Shown: positions 50,393 to 62,500 of the stretch, in pieces
Layout of the letters: every line of letters starts with the position of its first letter
Numbering within the stretch: the stretch's first letter is position 1
Program-made: the position numbers and the translations under genes
Notes under the pieces: generated by a model
What the model saw: only the letters and a program-made list of their open reading frames with translations
Database searches by the model: none
Told to the model about the DNA's origin: nothing
Assembly (NCBI GenBank): GCA_016196825.1
Contig: JACPWY010000052.1
Location: forward strand, 1-64,000
DNA from: Deltaproteobacteria bacterium
Lineage (GTDB): Bacteria; Bdellovibrionota; FAC87; UBA2466
Direction: 5' to 3'
DNA length: 64,000 nucleotides

Positions 50393-51382
50393 TTACGGCA
50401 CCGCATGGCTGGAGATATCCGACCAGGTGCTCTCATCCGACGTAATGCGGGTGTGGGCGTTGTTGGCGGAGGTTTGGACGCCTGGGAGGCTGACCTGGGC
50501 GTTGTTGGCGTTGGTAATTGGCCCCGAGTGGAGGGATGTGTAATTGGTCTGATAGTAGTTTTCAAAGAGATCAAAGTTGTTGTGAATCTTGGTGTAGTCA
50601 ACCTCATCGGTGGTGGGGGCTCGCAGACAGGCCGGTGGCATGTTGCCGATGTTGATAGTTACACTTAGGGAAATACTGGATGGGCTGCAGGCGACGCTGA
50701 TAGGATCGAGCGTGTAGATTTGGGAAACCAGGTAGCTGTTACTCTTAAGGTACGAAAAGGAGACACTATCGGCGAGCCCTTCGGCTAATTTGAGGACATT
50801 GTAACCGCCATTGGAGTGGCCGATGAGAATTAACCGAAACTCTTGGGCGACTCCTTCCATGTAGGTTTGCGCGAAATTGGTCAGGTAGGTGTAAAACATG
50901 CCTTGGTCGGTGGTGGACCAGGAAATGATGTCCGCGTGAGTTGGGTTAGTGGAGGTCTTCACCTGCAGTGTGTTGCTGGTTGATCCCCAGAAGCAGCTGA
51001 TAATCCAATAGACCTCGTAGCCCTTATCGATTGTCGGCTGAATGACGTTGGGAATCGCTCTATCGCCGACTGTTGTGAGGTAATTGGTTTCGGCTATATC
51101 CCCGTTTGAGGGCACATTTCCGGCGCAACTGTTGTAGCCACCGTTCACAATGATGAGCGCAACCTTACGGCTAGAGGTCGAGTCAATGGGCATCGGCGAT
51201 GGAGAAGGCACCGTATCTGAGGTCGCTGAGGACGATGACGAAACTGTGGGTGTAGGTGTTGGTGAAGGCATCCCAGACGAAGAGTCCGTCGCTGTGGCTG
51301 GAGTCAGGAAACTGCGCACCAAGTCTCCGTGGGCGGCGGAAATCAATAGTATCGAAGTGAGGAGAAGGGGCAATTTACGCAT
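50393..51382 (-). CDS. Secreted alpha/beta-hydrolase-like protein
   Basis: A 329-residue exported protein. After a signal peptide (residues 1-19) comes a Ser/Pro/Thr-rich linker of about 45 residues. The catalytic domain then starts with KVALIIVNGGY. The nucleophile elbow is LIGHSNGGYN (Ser near 190), the acid may be Asp in YTLDPISV, and the His may be in NNAHTRI. Several Cys (SCAG, ISCFW, VACSP, PACLRA) suggest disulfides. A lipase, esterase or peptidase is likely. GAGG lies at the right distance before ATG 51382. The flanking genes are unrelated. Confidence 0.65.
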   Translation of the reverse strand: MRKLPLLLTSILLISAAHGDLVRSFLTPATATDSSSGMPSPTPTPTVSSSSSATSDTVPSPSPMPIDSTSSRKVALIIVNGGYNSCAGNVPSNGDIAETNYLTTVGDRAIPNVIQPTIDKGYEVYWIISCFWGSTSNTLQVKTSTNPTHADIISWSTTDQGMFYTYLTNFAQTYMEGVAQEFRLILIGHSNGGYNVLKLAEGLADSVSFSYLKSNSYLVSQIYTLDPISVACSPSSISLSVTINIGNMPPACLRAPTTDEVDYTKIHNNFDLFENYYQTNYTSLHSGPITNANNAQVSLPGVQTSANNAHTRITSDESTWSDISSHAVP

Positions 51383-51458
51383 ACGTACCTCAAGGAAATT
51401 CCTCTGAGTTTATTCGGGAAATGTGGAGGAATTGTGTGGATGACGGGTTCTGGATGTT

Positions 51459-51911
51459 TCAGTCGTGGCTGGGTGGTCCTTCTTTTCGGGTGGCGGGGCA
51501 GTGGTTGGGGCGGATGCTGTTTTTGGGGAACTCGCGGCAGACGGCTGGGCGGCGGTCGTAGATTTTGCAGAGGCGATTTGAGTCGAGGAAGACGCAGTCG
51601 TGGTTGGGGCGTTGTTTGAGGACGAAGGTGCGAGTGTGGTCGTTGTAGCTGGCGATCGTCTCTTCTCGCTTGAGGCGTGACGCGATTCTCTTGAGAGGGC
51701 CGTTCACCTGGTCGTGGCGAATGAATCCCATGTGGTGGAGGTCCTCGGCGTCGACCCGAACGGGAAGTGTGCAGCAGCCGGCGAAGCAACCTCGGCAATA
51801 TTCGGGCTTGAAACGGATCCACGTCCGCGGTTTGAGGATGTCTATTTCGGCGAACTGGTCCGGTGGGGGCAGTGCCCGGGCTTTGGACCGATTTTTGGAA
51901 ACTGGCGGCAT
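51459..51911 (-). CDS. YkgJ-type CxxCxxxCC-cluster protein (copy B)
   Basis: A 150-residue soluble protein with the YkgJ pattern. An N-terminal CRGCFAGCC is followed by NHDCVFLD, LCKIYDRRPAVCREFP and a last HCP. The conserved Cys probably bind zinc or an iron-sulfur cluster; the function of the family is unsettled. ATG 51911 lies 70 bp inside the 3' end of a second, similar gene on the same strand. The two are tandem duplicates and probably co-translated. Confidence 0.8.
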   Translation of the reverse strand: MPPVSKNRSKARALPPPDQFAEIDILKPRTWIRFKPEYCRGCFAGCCTLPVRVDAEDLHHMGFIRHDQVNGPLKRIASRLKREETIASYNDHTRTFVLKQRPNHDCVFLDSNRLCKIYDRRPAVCREFPKNSIRPNHCPATRKEGPPSHD

Positions 51912-52249
51912 ATCTCAGGGCGTTTTTCATAGACGCTGCAGCGGCGCGTGCGCTCGTCGAGAAAAACACAATCTCCGTCGGCCCTCTGCTCTAGCACAAA
52001 GACGAGCTGTTTGGCCCGAAATGTTTTGACCCATCCGCCTTTGCGCAGGCGCGCGGCGACCTGTCGGGGAGATGTGGCGGCCTCGGTTTCCGTAACAAGC
52101 CCCAAGCGAATGAGATCAGGAATGGAGACCTCGACCGGCATGGAGTGGCAGCACCCGGCCCAACAGCCTTCGCACAGGCCTGTGGAAAACTTGACCCAGG
52201 TCCAGGGTTTGTCGATTTGAACTTCCTCTTGAACTCCCTCGGTCGGCAT
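51842..52249 (-). CDS. YkgJ-type CxxCxxxCC-cluster protein (copy A)
   Basis: A 135-residue paralogue of the downstream gene. It has CEGCWAGCC near residue 26, DGDCVFLDERTRRCSVYEKRP and ICRQFP, then GHCP. The two proteins align over nearly their whole length, including the TW(V/I)(K/R)F lead into the Cys cluster. It starts with ATG 52249 and is divergent from the 2OG-Fe(II) oxygenase gene 66 bp away. The order suggests a small operon whose products may act together, perhaps on metal or on each other. Confidence 0.8.
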   Translation of the reverse strand: MPTEGVQEEVQIDKPWTWVKFSTGLCEGCWAGCCHSMPVEVSIPDLIRLGLVTETEAATSPRQVAARLRKGGWVKTFRAKQLVFVLEQRADGDCVFLDERTRRCSVYEKRPEICRQFPKIGPKPGHCPHRTSSPK

Positions 52250-52315
52250 GGCGGCAGCTGAGGGATATCCGAATTCTTTGGCAAAATCCAGTCGGCTTCG
52301 TTATAGCTTGGCCCC

Positions 52316-52915
52316 ATGAAGATTCGCCCCCATTTTCCTACTTTGATCGCGACTGGTCGTTTGCCGGGGGGAGCAGCCCTCAATGGCAAGCTCATGAAGG
52401 ATATTCGCGAATTTTCGCGCAGTGATCGGATGGGGCGCGAGTGGTCTCGGGAAAACTATGTCGGGGGTTATACATCGTACGCTTCGCTCTCAGACCTTCA
52501 CCACCGGACGCCCAGCTTCCAGGAGCTCGAAAAGCGTCTCACGCCTCTGGTCGCGCAGTTTGGAAAGGCCAACGGATTCTCCGCGCGAGGGATGGAGTGG
52601 AAAATGACGGCGTGTTGGGCGAGCGTCATGGGGGAGGGAACTCACCACACACTTCACCTGCACCCCCATTCGACGGTGAGCGGGGTGTACTATGTGAGTG
52701 TGCCGCCGGGGAGCGCGCCACTGAAAATCGAGGATCCGCGAATGGCGAGCTTCATGGCGGCTCCGGTTCGCGAGCTTTACGAATTGATTGATCCGCGGGC
52801 GGGTGAATTTGTTCTCTTTGAGAGTTGGGTGCGCCATGAGGTCCCCGTGAACCGCTCAAAAACGGAACGGATCTGTGTGAGCTTCAACTATTCGTGGGAA
52901 CAGCCGGAGATATGA
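52316..52915 (+). CDS. Putative 2OG-Fe(II) oxygenase (TIGR02466-like)
   Basis: A 199-residue protein with the jelly-roll pattern of a small family of predicted 2-oxoglutarate/iron oxygenases. The candidate iron site is HLHPHSTVSGVYYV, with the distal His in ESWVRHEVP and the 2OG-binding Arg in ERICVSFNY. The Asp/Glu ligand is not certain from inspection. Substrates of this family are unknown. ATG 52316 is divergent from the Cys-cluster gene pair. Its stop overlaps the next ATG by 4 bp. Confidence 0.75.
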   Translation: MKIRPHFPTLIATGRLPGGAALNGKLMKDIREFSRSDRMGREWSRENYVGGYTSYASLSDLHHRTPSFQELEKRLTPLVAQFGKANGFSARGMEWKMTACWASVMGEGTHHTLHLHPHSTVSGVYYVSVPPGSAPLKIEDPRMASFMAAPVRELYELIDPRAGEFVLFESWVRHEVPVNRSKTERICVSFNYSWEQPEI

Positions 52916-53289
52916 GCGGCCGGATTCTCCTCACGATACTGGCTCTTGTTCAATCACTCGCGACACCGGTTTACGATTTTGACCGGCGTCACATTTTCAA
53001 CCCCGGGTGGCCGGGCCATGCGCGTTATCACGCTGCTGCTTTTGTGTTTTTGAATATGGGGGTGGGGTTTGTGGCACTGTGGCTTATCTGGGGGCATCCG
53101 GACCTGACAAGGGAAGCTGCGGTGCTTTTGGCTTTGAGCTCACTTGTGATGTTTTTGGCGGCTGGGGTGCCGAAGGTTGTAATTCAGGCTGACGGAGAAC
53201 GCTTAATTCTCGGTCACCCCGTTTCCAGTTGGATGGCGGGCGTTTTTCTGGTGCTGGTGGCGGTCGGGTGGTGGTTATCAGATAACTGA
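52912..53289 (+). CDS. Small four-helix membrane protein
   Basis: A 125-residue, strongly hydrophobic protein with about four membrane helices (near 2-14, 37-55, 63-82 and 100-120). ATG 52912 forms an ATGA overlap with the oxygenase stop and is preferred to the longer frame starting at 52894. The first loop carries YDFDRRHIFNPGWPGHARYH, noted here as residues 20-39 with several His and Arg that may bind a ligand. I do not recognise a named function. Coupling to the oxygenase suggests a shared process. Confidence 0.7.
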   Translation: MSGRILLTILALVQSLATPVYDFDRRHIFNPGWPGHARYHAAAFVFLNMGVGFVALWLIWGHPDLTREAAVLLALSSLVMFLAAGVPKVVIQADGERLILGHPVSSWMAGVFLVLVAVGWWLSDN

Positions 53290-53565
53290 ATCCGTCTCGA
53301 GAGTTGGGACAGGCAATTTCACTTCTCAAGGTTAGCTCGACTCGGAGTTTGGCACCAACGGAATGGCCTTTAACCCAGACCCTCGGGAACGATTCGGCTC
53401 TCGATTCTCGAAATCCAATAAGGGGCCAAAGCTGGGCCTAGCACACTGCATCCCTCCACAATCCCTTCACAATTGCCCGCTTCAAATTGGATTTGTCGCT
53501 GCCGATGAGATTCTGTGGGTTTATATCCAAAGAATCCGTGTGTAAAATTCTGCCCGGGTGGGCGG

Positions 53566-56500
53566 GTGTTTACACTCCTCGCGTTAATCTTGAGTTTGTG
53601 GCTCACGAGTTGCCGATTTGGTTACCTCGGCCGGGATCAGGCGGTGACGTTGAACATCGCCACGAGTTTGAGTCTGACCGGCCCGACGACCGTTGAGGCC
53701 AGCGCTTGTTCGGGCCCCTTCAGTGTTACGGGCGTGAGCAGCTCCGGCACCACCCCTGCCACCTTCGATCCCTCGGCCCGCTTTTCGATCGCTGGTGCCG
53801 GAGAGAGCGAGATTTTCACCGACAGTTCATGCTCGAGCGGCGCGCTGGGCTCGGAGATTCCTCTGCTGAGCGGCACAAACGAGGCCGATTTCTATCTCAA
53901 GATCACCCGGAGCTCGGACATTACGGTAACCGCGAACAGCGAGGGGCTCACGTCGGCCTCTCTTCCGCTCACCGTTTTGCCAGGCGTTCCCACAAAACTG
54001 GCGATCTATGCTCCGTCGACTATTGGCCAGTACCAATGCGTTCGGGTGACGTCACAACTCCTGGATGCCGGTGGTGCGGTGACAGCGGCGCGAAATGATC
54101 TCAACGTGCGCCTCTTCGCACTGGGGGGCAACGGCACGCTTCTCTATCCCGATGGCACCTGCACGACGCCTATTTCCAACATTCCGCTTTTGACCGGAGC
54201 CTCTGGATTTTCTGTTTACACATTAGGCCCGATTCCGGGCAGTATCTCACTTACGTTCGATCCGAGAACCGCGGATATCACCGAGGGGACCGAGACGATC
54301 ACGGTGATGGCTGGGAGCACGCCACGCCTGGCTTTGACGCCGCCGGGAGGCAACGTCGTTGCTGGCAACTGCATTCCGTTGAGTGCGCGAGCGCTCACCT
54401 CCGATGGGAGCCAGCTCACGGTTCGCAGCGATATTGCAGTGGCCATCACGGCGACGGGGACCACTGGCCAGCTCTATTCCAACAATGCCTGTACGACGGC
54501 ACTTCCCAACAACACCGCTACCATTCCGGCATTTACAACGATGGGGATCCTCTATTTTCGGGCAACGGTTGTTACACCAACCTTTACTCTCACTGGATCA
54601 AGCTCAGGGTTTATATCGGCTACCTATTCAAGTGCAGTGATCGCAGCCGCCCCGGACAAGCTCTTGATGCTGAACGCCCCGAGCTCAGCGCGAGCATTGG
54701 CCTGTGCTGGGCCGGTGCCATTGAAGCTGAAGGACACTTTCAATAACGACGCGCTCGCGGTGGCCAAGACAACCATTAATCTGACCGCCACCGGAACCAG
54801 CGGTGCCGTGACTAAGTTTTACGGTCCGAACGACTCGACCTGCGCGGCCAGTGTCACCGCCGTGAACGTGAACATGAGCGCGAACACCACGCAGTTTTAT
54901 TTCAGCGTTCAGAAGGCTGACTCATCCACATTGAATGCCAACTCCACCGGACTGACGGGGGCGACCACCACAGTGTCGATTTTGACAGCGCAGGGAAACC
55001 CGAATATTCTGGCCCTCACGACGAATCGACCTTCACCCCTGGCAGGGGAATGTGTCGCTGTCACTCTCACGAGCCAGGACTCTTTCGGCAATCCCAAGGA
55101 GGTGAATCCCACCGCGCTCACCTTCAACCTTTCAACGAACACAGTGGGCTCGGGTTTCTATTCGGACGGAGCGTGTGGCACGGGCGTCACTTCGGTGGAA
55201 ATGGCGGTAGGCACCTTTCAATCGAGTTTTTTCTTCAAGGGCACCAAGGCCGATTCCACGACGACGATATCCGCCTCTCAGCTGGGAGCCGTTCCTCCCC
55301 TGACGGGTAGTCTTGCTCTCAATGTGCTCAGCGCGGCGCCTGCCCAGCTTCAATTCGCGAATGTGCCTTCGCAAGTCGTCAAGACGGTCTGCTCCGGGCC
55401 GGTGTCGATTGCGGTTTTCGACGCGCATGGAAACACGACGGCCTCTTCATCGGCGATTGCGATCTCGCTTCAGGCCACCAACGGTGGAAAGTTTTATGGT
55501 GATGATGCCTGTGCATCGATGCTGAGCTCAACGAGCATCGCAGCTGCGCAGAACTCGGTTGGATCGCTTTACTTCAAGGGCACCGTCATTGGAACCATGA
55601 ACCTCGTGGGTCTGGGACCCAACTCGATCTCGGCCGCCACCAGCTCCGTACAGGTCTTGGCCCCCCCGGCGACGAAACTGGTCTTGGGCGGAACGAGTCC
55701 GGTGAACGCGGGGGATTGTGTGCCCATCCCCGTGACGAGTGTCGATTCCACTACGAATCAGCCCTCGATCTTTGATCCTGTGGCGGTCACCCTGGGCTCG
55801 TCCAGCCACAACCCCAGTGTATTCTTCTCCAACAGCTCCTGTACGACAGCAGCGAGCCTTCTGACCCTGGATTCGAGTCCCAAGGGGACCATCTATTTTA
55901 AGGACACGATTGCTGAGGAGGTGCAGGTCTTAGCGACCGCTCTGTCAGGGCCAGCGGAGGGCAATCAGACCATTGTCGTCAAACCGGGGGCTCCCGCTCA
56001 ATTGGTCTTTGACACGGCTGGCACCTCGACTCTAATCGTGAATTCCTGCACGGGCCCTTACAAGATCATTTCGCAGGACGGATTGGGCAATCTGTCGCCT
56101 CTCTCGGCGAATACCTCTGTGGGATTCTCCACAACAGGAGCGCAGGTCAAGGCCTACTCCGACAATCTTTGCACCAATGCCAACGTTCAAATTGGCGCGA
56201 ATGAAAGCAACACCCTTATCTATTTGAGTTCTGCGCAGCTGGGCGCCTCGACCCTGACCGCCACGGTCGGTGGACTCTCGCCGGGGGTGCGCAGCTGGAA
56301 CGTGATTAACCCCAGTGTGATCGTTTCCTCCATCATTCCCAATCAGGGTCCGCCCACGGGTAGCTCGTCGGTTACCATCAGCGGCAGCAATTTTGTTTCG
56401 GGGGTGACCGTTTCAGTGGGGGGCCAGCCCTGCACGGGCGTTCTCTTCGACAACTCCGGGCGCATTCGGTGCACCACCCCGGCCGGCACAATCGGCTTTG

Positions 56501-59500
56501 CGACGGTCATTATCACCAATCCCAGCGCGTTGTCTTCGACAATCGTCAACGGATTTCAGTATGTGGATTCGGCGGTTGTGGCGACCGTTACGCCGAACAG
56601 CGGCCCCATCGCCGGGGGCACCGTCATCTCTCTAACGGGCTCGAGTTTCCAATTGGGATCGACGGTGAGCATCGGCGGTCAGCCGTGTTTGTCGGTTGTG
56701 ATCGCGAGTGGCACCAATATCACCTGCACAACATCGCCGGGGAACGCCGGCACGGTTGCCGTGAGCGTGACTTCACCCAATGGTCAGACGGGATCACTGG
56801 CGAGCGGATTTCGATACTTTGGATCGCCCGCCATCACCGCGGTCAATCCGACGACGGGTGTGGAGACGGGCGGGACAACAATCGTTCTCAATGGCTCAAG
56901 CCTTGAGCCCGGGGGGGCCGTGACGGTGGGTGGAGTGAACTGCACCAACCTGATCGTGAGCCCAACGATTGCGACCTGCCGCACGGGTGTCCATCTTCCG
57001 GGTGTCGTCGATATCCAGTTCACGAACCCCGACGGGTTGACCGCTACTCTGGCGAACTCTTTTACGTATCTGGGGCTTCCGATCATCACTCAGATTCTTC
57101 CGAATTCTGGGCCGACCACCGGGGGCACGGCAATCAACATCACCGGCCAGAATTTCGACAGCCAGTCCATCGTTCAGATCGATGGCAGTGGTTGTGGCAA
57201 TATTCGCAATCTGAGCGCGACATTTTTGACGTGTGACACGCCGGCGGCAGCCGACGTGGGCGCCGTGGATGTCGTGATCACCAACCGGACCGGGCAGATC
57301 TTCACGCTCGCCGGTGGATTTACGTACACCTATCCTCCGCCGCAGGTCGTGGCAGTGGTCCCGACTTCCGGCACGGCGGTCGGCGGGAATTCGGTTGAGA
57401 TCGACGGATTTAACTTCCGAGCCGGGGTCTCTGTCCTTATCGGCGGCACTCCCTGCGGTAACGTTAATTTCGTTTCAGCCAATAAGATCACTTGCACTGC
57501 CGGGGCCAACAGCCCTGGACCTGCCGATGTCGTCGTCGCAAACATCCCATCGGGGACTACCACCGTCGCAGGGGGCTACTCTTACATTAGTGCCCCGATG
57601 CTCACGAGCGTGACGCCCGCTTCCGGTTCCACTGCGGGAGGCACCTCGGTCACAATCGTTGGCACGCAATTCCTCGCGGGTCCGACCGTCCTGTTTGATC
57701 TCGCCGCTTGCATCAATGTGGTGGCCGTTTCGGCGACACAGATCACCTGCACGACGCCGGTCCATTCGGCTGGCAACGTGACGGTGACTGTGACCAACAC
57801 CGATCTCGGCACGGTCTCGAAGCCAAACGCGTTCGTGTATGCGGCGCCGCCCTCGCTCTCATCCATCGCACCGACCTCCGCCCCGTCGAATGGCGGCATC
57901 ACGTTGACTCTCACCGGAAGCAATTTCACGAACGGTCTTTCCATCACCGTGGGTGGTCAAACCTGCACAAGCCCCACGATGGTGAACGCGAACCAGGCCA
58001 CGTGTGCGATGCCGGCTGTTTCGCCAGGCAACGCGGCCGTGGTGCTCACCAATGCCGATGGCCAGACGGCGATTCTGGCAGGCGGGCTCACTGTCAACTT
58101 TCCGCCCTCGATTGCTTCATTCAGTCCTACCCATGTGCCGGAACAGGGTGGGGCGATACTCACCATCACGGGTGCCCACTTTGTCACGGGCGTGACGGTG
58201 ACTGTGGATGAAAACAATTGCACACCCGTGACCATGATTTCAGCAACGCAAATCCAGTGTCCGACGCCGGCGGTGACCGGGCCGACGGTGGATATGGTGG
58301 TGAAGAACCCCGATGGCCAGCAGGCGACCGCGAGTGGCGCAATTACGGTAGACCTGCCGCCGGCCTTCGCCAATGCTAACGCTCTTACTCCGACCCACGG
58401 TCCGGCCAGCGGGGGCACCGCGCTCACTCTGACGGGCAGTCGATTCTCAGTGGGCGCTGCGGTGAAGTTGGGCAATTTGGCCTGCACCGGCGTCTCTGTC
58501 GTGAGCCCAACCCAGATCACCTGCACGACCCCGCCGAACATGCCGTCGGGTCCCACCGACGTTATCGTCAAAAACGCCGATGGTCAGATCGCAACGCTTT
58601 CGGGCGGCTTCACAGTGGATGCTCCGCCGAGTGTCACGTCGGTCTCGCCGAATCATGGTCCGTCTGGTGGCGGTACGACGTTGACCTTCGCCGGGAATGG
58701 ATTTGTGAATGGCACGCGAATCTTCTTCGGTGCAGTGGAATGTCCGGGCGTAGTTTATGAGTCATCGACCCAGGTGACCTGTGTGTTGCCAGCACTCACG
58801 GCGGGGCTTTTTGCGGTGAAGGCGACGAACCCCGATGGCCAGTTCACCACCTTAACCGGTGGTTTCACCGCAGATCCGCCGCCGATATTGATTTCTACAA
58901 CACCGAATAACGGTCCGTCCTCGGCCAGCATCATCATCACGTTAGCGGGCTCCAATTTTACGACGGGCGTGAGCGTAATGATCGGTGGGCAGACCTGCAC
59001 GAATCCAGCCCGCTCTGACAACGGCACATCGCTCACTTGTCAGACTCCGCTCCTACCGGCCGGTCCGGCGGACGTGGTTGTGACCAACGGAGACGGGCAG
59101 AAGGCGACGCTGGCGGGTGGCTTCACCGTCAATGGCTCGCCGCTCGTCACAAGCGTGACTCCAAACCATGGCCCCTCATCGGGTACGCAGGTCGTCACCC
59201 TCAATGGTTCAAACTTTATCAATGGTGCGAGCGTTGTCTTTGGCGGCAGCATCTGCACGAACGTGTCGGTGAACGGGCCGACCCAGATCTCTTGCGTGAC
59301 GTCGGCCCACTCCTCAGGGGCTGTCGCAGTCACAGTGACCAACCCCGACGACCAGGTGGGCACCCTAAACAATGGCTACACCTACGACGGTGGCCCGACC
59401 CTGACTATTCTCAACCCGCAGAATGGCCCAGCGACGGGCGGAACCACGGTCACTCTCACTGGAACGAATTTTCAAAGTGGCGCGAGTGTTCTTGTGGGAG

Positions 59501-62500
59501 GACTCAACTGCGCTTCCGTGACAGTCGTCTCTTCAACGCAGGTCACTTGCCTCACTCCGGCGCACATTTCCGGCTCGGTTGAAGTGATTTTGACGAATGC
59601 CGACACCCAGCGGGCTACGTTGTCCCAGGGGTTTACATTCGATCCGGCTCCTCGAATCAACACAGTCACTCCGAACCACGGTCCAGCGCAGGGAAATACT
59701 ACCGTGGCGTTTGAAGGCAGTAGCTTCAACGGCGGAACGGTCATCAAGATTGATGGCACCGATTGCCACGCTGTTCTGGATGATTCTCAGCACATGCATT
59801 GTGTAGCGCCGGCGCACGCGGCGGGTGCCGTCACGGTCTTTGCGATCAATGTCGACAATCAATCCTTCACGCTCAACCCGGGCTACACTTACGATCCGGC
59901 GCCGTCCGTATCATTGATTAGCCCGGTTCTGGGCCTCACCACGGGCAGCACGGCGGTGACCATCACCGGCGCCAGTTTTGTGAGCGGCGCCTCGGTGAAT
60001 CTGGGCGGCAGCAATTGCGGCAGCGTCGCGGTGGTGAGTCCAACCCAAATCACCTGCACGACAACTCAGCACTTGGCGGGTGTCGTCGATGTGAACGTGA
60101 TCAACCCCGACACACAGAAGGGAACCCTCATCGGCGGATTTACCTACGCTCTACCGGCCCCGACGATCGCGTCCGTATCACCGACTCACGGGCCGTCGAA
60201 TGGCAGCACGCTCCTCACCGTGAATGGAACCAACTATGTTGCCGGCGTGGGCATTTCAGTGGGCGGCAGCACCTGTGCGGGTGTGACGTTCATCAGCTCG
60301 AGCCAGGTGACCTGTACGCCCCCGTCGCATGGATCGGGAATCGTCGATGTGGTGGCGACCAACCCCGATACGCAATTCAGCAAATTGACGAATGGCTACA
60401 CTTACGATGCTGGCCCGACGCTTTCCACGGTGACTCCAAGCAATGGGCCCGATTCCGGCGGAACTAATCTGATCTTGGGCGGTGCCAATTTTGTGAGTGG
60501 GGCCGTTGTGAAGGTGGGCGGCCAGAATTGCACGGGCGTCACATTCCAGTCTTCCATTCAGCTCTCCTGTTCCGCTCCGGCCTATGTGAGCGGATCGCGC
60601 TCGGTTGATATCATGGTGGTCAACCCCGATGGCCAGACGTCGACGATGCCCGGCGCCTACAATTACAATGCGCCGCCAGTTTTGACATCACTGAACGTCA
60701 TCCACGGTCCGGCCGCGGGTGGAACGGCGCTGACACTCACAGGCTCCGGTTTCCTCTCGGGCGCCTCGGTGCTGATTGGATCCACGCCCTGTCTTTCGCC
60801 GATCCTAGTCTCAGCCACCTCACTCACGTGCACCACACCCGCGATGACGGCGGGGATTTACGGCGTGAAGGCCAAAAACCCCGACGGACAGCTCTCAGTG
60901 GCGGTGAATTTTACGTTTGATCCTGCGCCGGCCATCGCGACAGTAACGCCCAACCACGGCCCGGCCTCGGGTGGCACTGCGATTACGCTTGCGGGCTCTG
61001 GTTTTATGACGGGCGCGGTGGTGAAGATTGGCACGGGCGATTGCCAAAATGAGAACGTGATCTCGGATACGAAAATGACCTGCCAGACTCCGACAGGATC
61101 GGCGGGGACTCAAGGAGTGACCGTCACCAACACCGACGCGCAGACCGGCATGCTGACGAACGGTTTCACCTATGATCCGGCGCCGGTTGTGACCGGGGTT
61201 TCGCCGAGCAGTGTGCCGGCCTCGATCGCCACTCAGATTACGATCACCGGTCAGAGTTTCCAGTCGGGCGTCGCCGTGGACTTGGTGGGCAATCAGTCCG
61301 TCTCCTGCGGGAACGTGATTTTCGACGGCGCCACACAGGTGCGCTGCCAGGTGAGCGGCGCGATGGCTGGCCTTTACGGGGTTCGCCTGACGAACCTCGA
61401 TTCTCAGACGCACACACTTTCCTCTGCTGTGACGGTCATTGCAGCTCCGAAAGTGACTGCGATCACACCGTCGCACGGCTCAAAGACTGGAGGAACCCCG
61501 GTCACCCTGACGGGCACCGGTTTTGCGGCGCTCGACACGGTGAAGATTGGCAACTCCACTTGCACTGGGGTGACGATTGCGAGCGCGACGAGCCTCACCT
61601 GCACAACCTCAGCCTCGGTTGCCGACACCTTCGCGGTCACCGTGACCGATTCGCTCAACCAGATCGGCGCTTTGAACAATGGCTACACCTACGACCCGCC
61701 TCCGACGATTTACTCTTTCACGCCGCTCAATGGTCCGGCTGGTGGCGGCTCGCCGTTGACCTTCACGGGCACCGGATTCCAGTCGGGCATAAAGGGTGTG
61801 CTGGGCGGAGTGGATTGCGTAGCGACGGGGGCCGTGACGCTGACAAGTTTCACCTGCTCGACAGGGGCTCACACTGCCGGCGTTGTGAATGTGACCGTGG
61901 TGAATGTGGACGGCCAGAGCTCTGCTGTTGCGGGGAATCAATACACGTTTCTCGCGCCCCCTTCGGTTAGCTCGATTGTTCCAAACAGTGGTCCATCCAC
62001 AATGACAACTCCGATCACGATCAATGGCGGTGACTTCCAGGGTGGCGCAACGGTGACAATTGGTGGTTCTAACTGCGGCAACCTAGTCTTCGCAAGCGGC
62101 TCGAAACTGACCTGTTCGGCACCCATCCACGCGCCCGGTGGAGCCGATGTGGTCGTGACCAACCCCGACGGGCAAAAGGCGACGGTGCTGGGTGGTTTCA
62201 CCTACACTGGTCCACCGTCCGTGACGAGCGTCACGCCCGCGAATGGCACGTCGGCGGGAGGCACGGTTGTGACGATTGCGGGCACCGGATTTGTTCCCGG
62301 AGCCACCATCGATTTTGGGGGCAGCGCCTGCGGCAGCGTGAATTCTCTGACCAACACATCGCTCAAGTGTACGACGACAGCCCACGCAAGCGGCGCCGTG
62401 GCGGTGAAGGTCACAAACCTTGACACGCAGAGCGGCTCGCTTGCCTCGGGCTTCACCTACAACCCGGCCCCCACACTCACGAGTTTGAGTCCGCCCTCGG

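Noticed and set aside
57582-61941. Several minus-strand open frames of 100 to 200 codons (for example 57582-57947, 57957-58571, 60895-61476, 61609-61941)
   Set aside because: They are antisense to the continuous repeat-coding frame and arise from its biased codon use; they have no ribosome sites or family motifs.
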